From Nocardia jiangxiensis NBRC 101359 (lineage in GTDB: Bacteria; Actinomycetota; Actinomycetes; Mycobacteriales; Mycobacteriaceae): a stretch of DNA of 64,000 nt. The first letter of the stretch is position 1; each line of letters starts with the position of its first letter. Positions 60,239 to 64,000 of the stretch are shown one piece after another. The notes under the pieces were generated by a model, which saw nothing but the letters and a program-made list of their open reading frames with translations, was not told where the DNA came from and did no database searches. The DNA lies in contig NZ_BAGB01000169.1 in NCBI RefSeq assembly GCF_000308615.1, forward strand, positions 1-64,000, read 5' to 3'. Position numbers and translations under genes: made by a program.

Positions 60239-61276
60239 ATGGTGCCGAAGCGAACCGCACACCGGCCGGATCGGATCCACACAGGTAAAACCGCGACCGG
60301 CCAGATACTCGCGCGCCTGTCCGAGGACGTGACCCGCGCCCTGGACGAGGGGCTACTCGATCCCGGTGAGATCGCCGACCTCGGTCCGAGGCTGAACCAG
60401 ATGTTCGCGCCTTACCGATGCGAGCCGGATACCCGAGCAGGCCATTTCGACGACGTGGTTTCCCGTATGTGCGAACTGGTGCGGACACCGAGCCACGTCA
60501 CCTCGTCGGTGACGCTTGTCGAACCGGAATTCGCTCGTGCCTGCGCCGCCCTCGGCTTTCGCCGGGCGCTTTTATCCACTGTCGACCACGGAACCTGGCA
60601 GCCCGAGTACCTCTACGTCGACGCCACGCTCAGCGACCACACCAGGCTGCGGCAATACCTGTCGAATATGATCGACCTGAGCTCCGCTCCGCTCGAAGCC
60701 GACGTAATACGCAGGCGGACACAGCATCTGGTCGTCTCACCGCATACCCACCAACTGACCTACAAACCGCTGATGCAGATCTCGGCATCGCACGGATTCG
60801 CGGTTGCTCCACTCGTTTCCGGATCCCAGGTCATCGGAATGATCCACGGCGATCAATTCGACCAGGTCACCACCGGTCAGGATCTGGAGCGAGTGGTTTT
60901 CCTGTCGGAAATGGTCGGCGTCGTGGCCGAACGCCTCGAACGCCAGAAGCGGTTGACCACACTACGAGACCGCGTGGCAAATATCGTCCGGTATTCGGAA
61001 GAGTTCATCTCCGGCCGCGTTCGCATGGATCCGTTCGTCACACGAACCGATAAGCCCGTCGCAGATCGGTACAACCTGCTCACGCCGCGCCAGCATGTCG
61101 TACTCAGCGATCTCGCGGCGGGACTGTCGAACGCGGAGATCGCCCGCGAACTGGGCGTCTCCGAAGCCACCGTCAAGTCGCACGTCAAACAGATCTTCCA
61201 CAAACTCGGCGTACACAGCAGGGCGGAGGCCACGGCACGGCACCAGGCCGACCGGAATATCCATGGGCAGCGATGA
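60239..61276 (+). CDS. LuxR-family regulator with GAF-like sensor domain
   Basis: 345 residues from ATG behind GGGAAGGGG; a GTG 17 codons upstream is less well placed. A GAF-like middle (about 85-235; FAVAPLVSGSQVIGMIHGD), a linker with coiled-coil character (AERLERQKRLTTLRDRV) and a C-terminal LuxR domain (LTPRQHVVLSDLAAGLSNAEIA, SEATVKSHVKQIFHKLG). No receiver domain. First of a tandem pair under a perfect FadR-like operator. Confidence 0.87.
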   Translation: MVPKRTAHRPDRIHTGKTATGQILARLSEDVTRALDEGLLDPGEIADLGPRLNQMFAPYRCEPDTRAGHFDDVVSRMCELVRTPSHVTSSVTLVEPEFARACAALGFRRALLSTVDHGTWQPEYLYVDATLSDHTRLRQYLSNMIDLSSAPLEADVIRRRTQHLVVSPHTHQLTYKPLMQISASHGFAVAPLVSGSQVIGMIHGDQFDQVTTGQDLERVVFLSEMVGVVAERLERQKRLTTLRDRVANIVRYSEEFISGRVRMDPFVTRTDKPVADRYNLLTPRQHVVLSDLAAGLSNAEIARELGVSEATVKSHVKQIFHKLGVHSRAEATARHQADRNIHGQR

Positions 61277-62319
61277 ACCCGCCACCACCTCGGCCTGGTA
61301 GCCACATCCGGGACTTGCGACAGCTTTTCGACGTTGCGCAGGTCGAACTGAGCACATCACGATACGACGATGCGGGCGTTCTGGCCGCGCGGTCGCGGAT
61401 CGGACACATCGCTGATCGACTACACCCCGCGATCGCGACCGTTCTGGCGCAAGTATGCTCCCTGCCTGCGGAGCAGGGCCCGACAGTGGCAGCGCTTCTC
61501 GTCCGCTCAGCACGAATGCATCAGGCACTGGTTGCGAAGCTGGCCGACATCGATTCGGTGCTGTACAGGTCGCTGTCGCTGGTGGCGCGAGAATTCAAGC
61601 GCGCGAGGCGATTCGCCGACGGCGTGGACTTCGCGTGCAGTCAACTCGGAGAGGTCACGGCGGGGCCGGTGCTGTTCTCGAGCGTCGGCGACGACCACTG
61701 GCGAATCGTCGCCACCGCCGGCACTGCGGCCTCTGTGCCGAATCAGGCGATAGCTCTGGCTGTGGACTCAGCCGAGTACCGTGCGTTGGAATTCGGACAA
61801 CCGGTGTCCGAAACGAAAACCCCGCACCCCATCGTGCGGAATCTGCTCGGCGCCGCGGACTACGTCGTGATACCGGTCGGGACGTCGACAGCGGCGGCCG
61901 GGCTCATCCACTGCATCGTCGCCGATCCGGTGCCCCACACCGCCGACGCCTACCTGTCCCTGCTGGCGAGCATTGTCGGCACGGCATGGGTCACCGACGG
62001 CGACGAGCGGGCGCTACATGCGATCACTACCCTTGTTCACGACGAGTTCTGTTCCAGCACAATACTTTCCGAAGGAGAAAACGCTCCACTTTCGACGAGG
62101 GCTCATCTGACCCGTCGCGAGGACGAGGTCCTGCAACTGGTGCTGAGGGGCCACTCGAACCGCGATATCGCCGAGAAACTGTTCATCTCGGTGGAAACCG
62201 TCAAATCACATCTCAAGAGTCTGCTCCGCAAGTACGGTGCCGCCAATCGCTCGGAACTCATCGCACTCGTTCCAGCTGCTTCCACCGAGACTCGACCACC
62301 GCAGCGAGCGGTTCGGTGA
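61273..62319 (+). CDS. LuxR-family regulator with GAF-like sensor domain
   Basis: 348 residues, ATGA overlap with the preceding gene. Sensor-like middle (about 110-235; YVVIPVGTSTAAAGLIHCIV) and C-terminal LuxR domain (LTRREDEVLQLVLRGHSNRDIA, SVETVKSHLKSLLRKYGA). The pair probably acts as a heteromer. Its plan matches the 19638/20006 pair, the first member of which has lost its sensor. Confidence 0.87.
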   Translation: MNPPPPRPGSHIRDLRQLFDVAQVELSTSRYDDAGVLAARSRIGHIADRLHPAIATVLAQVCSLPAEQGPTVAALLVRSARMHQALVAKLADIDSVLYRSLSLVAREFKRARRFADGVDFACSQLGEVTAGPVLFSSVGDDHWRIVATAGTAASVPNQAIALAVDSAEYRALEFGQPVSETKTPHPIVRNLLGAADYVVIPVGTSTAAAGLIHCIVADPVPHTADAYLSLLASIVGTAWVTDGDERALHAITTLVHDEFCSSTILSEGENAPLSTRAHLTRREDEVLQLVLRGHSNRDIAEKLFISVETVKSHLKSLLRKYGAANRSELIALVPAASTETRPPQRAVR

Positions 62320-62359
62320 CGTCCCGCCGACATCTCATCGACGGGACGCACGCACCGGA

Positions 62360-63991
62360 TCAGCTCGAGGCCACCTCCGAGGAACGCACGGGAGTCAGTA
62401 CTCCGGAGGCGATCTCGTCCTGCACCCGGAACTTCTGAATCTTGCCCGACGGCGTCATCGGCAACTCGGCGGTGAAGTACCACAGTGACGGCGCCTTGTG
62501 CGCGGCGATTCGCTCGCGGCACCAAGCCTTCAACACGTCGGCTTCGGGCGGGTTGCCCGGATCGTGGGCGCGGATCACGGCGCCGATCTGTTCGCCCCAC
62601 TTCTCATCGGGCACACCGACCACGACCGCCTCCGCGATCTCCGGATGTTGAAAGAGCAATTCCTCGATCTCGCGCGGATAGATGTTCAGACCGCCGCGGA
62701 TGATCATGTCCTTGAGCCGGCCGGTGATCCGCAGGAACCCCCGCTCGTCCATCACCGCCAGATCGCCCATGTGCAGCCAGCCATCGGCGTCGATCGTCGA
62801 GGCGGTAGCTTCCGGCATATCCGAGTAGCCGAGCATGTTCTGATAACCGCGGCAACATATTTCGCCCTGCTCGCCGATCGGGACGATCTCTCCGGTCAGC
62901 AGATCGATGATCTTCACCTCTAGTTCGGGCAATGGCTGTCCGACCGTGCACGCCTGGTCCACGGGGTCGTCGGAGATCCTCGTCTGACTTATCACGCCGT
63001 GCATCTCGCTCTGCCCGAACAGAATTGTGAATCGGCAACCGAGGCGTTCGATGACCCGCTCGACCAGCGCCTGCGGCACCGCCGACGCGCCCGACATGAT
63101 GGTGTACACGCTGGACAGGTCACGAGCGCGGAAATCGGGATGTTCCAGCAGGGCGATGAGCATCGTCGGCACCATCAGCGAGTGGGTGCCCCGGTAGGTC
63201 TCGAGCATCTCGAGCATCTGCGCGGCATCGAATGCCGGTAACACCACGAAGGTTCCATGTGCCGCGAACGTACCCAGTTCAGTGACCCCGCCGCCGCCGA
63301 TGTGATACATCGGCATCGCGTTGACGCACACCACCGGACCGGAGCGCCCGGCGCGTTCGAATACGAAGGTCGCCTCGTTGACGATGCCCTTGTGATGCAG
63401 AACCGCCCCCTTGGGGAATCCGGTTGTCCCGGAGGTGTATTGGATCTGCACCGGATCCCTCGGCGATACCTCCGGCAGCGGCGTCGCGGCGTCTGCCGCA
63501 TCCCGGAATGTCTGCCATTCACGAGTGGGCACCGCCTTGCGCAGGTCCGGCAGATTTCCGACGATCTCACCGAGTACGTCCTCGAGGCTCACGCCGCGAT
63601 AACTTTCACGAAAGAACAATCCCGCCGCACGGGACTGGCGCAGGATGTACTCCAATTCGTGCGCCCGGTATGCGGGATTGATCCCGACCACCACCATTCC
63701 CGCCATTGCGATCGCCTGCTGCAGGATCACCCAGTCCGCACTGTTGGGAGCCCAGATCGCGATGCGATCACCGGGCGCGAAATGTGCGAGCAAGGCACGG
63801 GCGACGCCTTCGACGTCAGCCAGCAGTTCGCGATAGGTCCATTCGGACCGATCAGCCGGATCGGGAGTGCCGTCGACAAGAGCCACCTGGTCGGGCACCG
63901 CTGCGGCGGCCTGCCGCAACAGTTCTCCGAGAGTGATGTCACGAACTCCCGAGGTCTGCGAGGCCGGCCATAAGGATTGGGTAAGGGTCAT
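62360..63991 (-). CDS. FadD-like AMP-forming acyl-CoA ligase
   Basis: 543 residues, complete. P-loop YTSGTTGFPKGAVLHH, adenylate motif LFGQSEMHG, hinge ITGRLKDMIIRGGLNIYPREI and catalytic lysine in PMTPSGKIQKFRV. Belongs to the medium/long-chain or aryl acyl-CoA ligase group. Activates an acid with ATP and CoA. Its promoter lies beyond the right edge of the window, so operator control cannot be judged. Convergent with the LuxR pair. Confidence 0.9.
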   Translation of the reverse strand: MTLTQSLWPASQTSGVRDITLGELLRQAAAAVPDQVALVDGTPDPADRSEWTYRELLADVEGVARALLAHFAPGDRIAIWAPNSADWVILQQAIAMAGMVVVGINPAYRAHELEYILRQSRAAGLFFRESYRGVSLEDVLGEIVGNLPDLRKAVPTREWQTFRDAADAATPLPEVSPRDPVQIQYTSGTTGFPKGAVLHHKGIVNEATFVFERAGRSGPVVCVNAMPMYHIGGGGVTELGTFAAHGTFVVLPAFDAAQMLEMLETYRGTHSLMVPTMLIALLEHPDFRARDLSSVYTIMSGASAVPQALVERVIERLGCRFTILFGQSEMHGVISQTRISDDPVDQACTVGQPLPELEVKIIDLLTGEIVPIGEQGEICCRGYQNMLGYSDMPEATASTIDADGWLHMGDLAVMDERGFLRITGRLKDMIIRGGLNIYPREIEELLFQHPEIAEAVVVGVPDEKWGEQIGAVIRAHDPGNPPEADVLKAWCRERIAAHKAPSLWYFTAELPMTPSGKIQKFRVQDEIASGVLTPVRSSEVASS

Positions 63992-64000
63992 CGTGCGAGC

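Noticed and set aside
1..64000. tRNA, rRNA, CRISPR arrays, riboswitches and insertion sequences.
   Set aside because: I looked for cloverleaf ends, repeated spacers, transposase DDE motifs and terminal repeats and saw none that stand up. Rare structured RNAs could be missed without a covariance search.

Overview
The window is high-GC DNA from a mycolic-acid-type actinobacterium, most likely Nocardia or a close relative such as Rhodococcus or Gordonia. This is inferred from codon use, the many 4-bp ATGA/GTGA/TTGA gene overlaps, and the wealth of acyl-CoA dehydrogenases, crotonases, MaoC hydratases, FadD-like ligases and paired LuxR regulators. No rRNA, tRNA, CRISPR array or complete insertion sequence was seen. 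Most of the window is catabolic.

Layout. (1) 3-122: tail of an enoyl-CoA hydratase. (2) 572-7248: a self-contained uptake cassette with a tyrosine-phosphatase-like enzyme, a metallophosphoesterase, a CUT1-type ABC transporter (ATPase, lipoprotein, two permeases) and a GntR/UTRA regulator; a phosphorylated or phosphodiester substrate is likely. (3) 7510-8268: a secreted glycine-zipper protein. (4) 8528-17453: an aromatic-carboxylate block with an IclR regulator, Rieske dioxygenase (alpha, beta, ferredoxin, reductase), diol dehydrogenase, LigB-type ring-cleavage enzyme, ACMSD-like decarboxylase and C-C hydrolase, in the logic of p-cumate catabolism. (5) 17511-25164: a rearranged and decaying stretch. 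It holds a ferredoxin gene cut into two precisely complementary halves on opposite strands, a LuxR gene without its sensor domain, a 5'-truncated SDR, a frameshifted lipase and a CoA-transferase remnant, with an intact LuxR gene, a small ORF and a transglycosylase/NlpC protein between them.

(6) 25266-52957: a large acyl-CoA catabolic region arranged as several operons. It contains five crotonases, four acyl-CoA dehydrogenases, four SDRs (one more, truncated, lies upstream), a thiolase, a CoA-transferase, MaoC hydratases, CoA ligases, a CitE-like lyase, an aldehyde dehydrogenase and an LLM flavin enzyme. Homologues of the BadK, BadH and BadI steps sit close together, pointing to beta-oxidation and hydrolytic opening of an alicyclic ring. 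(7) 53068-60096: a phosphatase, two APH-type kinases each followed by a partner of exactly 180 residues, a zinc alcohol dehydrogenase and a CrtC/lipocalin-like protein. A third kinase with a CrtC-like neighbour lies at 28257-30369. (8) 60239-62319: two overlapping LuxR genes; (9) 62360-63991: a FadD-like ligase.

Two themes tie the right-hand 43 kb together. First, at least twelve copies of a FadR-like operator, TGGTCNGACCA, lie in promoter regions of nearly every operon from 21 kb to 60 kb. Two flank the start region of a GntR/FCD regulator (33060-33833), the natural candidate for their repressor. Second, the repeated kinase + 180-residue protein + CrtC-like protein set, with phosphatase and acyl-CoA dehydrogenases under the same operator, suggests an uncharacterised phosphorylation-dependent route for a hydroxylated substrate, comparable in logic to LvaA/LvaB/LvaC of levulinate degradation. 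This is the best candidate for a new system in the window. All functional statements come from reading motifs and context; no database search was run.
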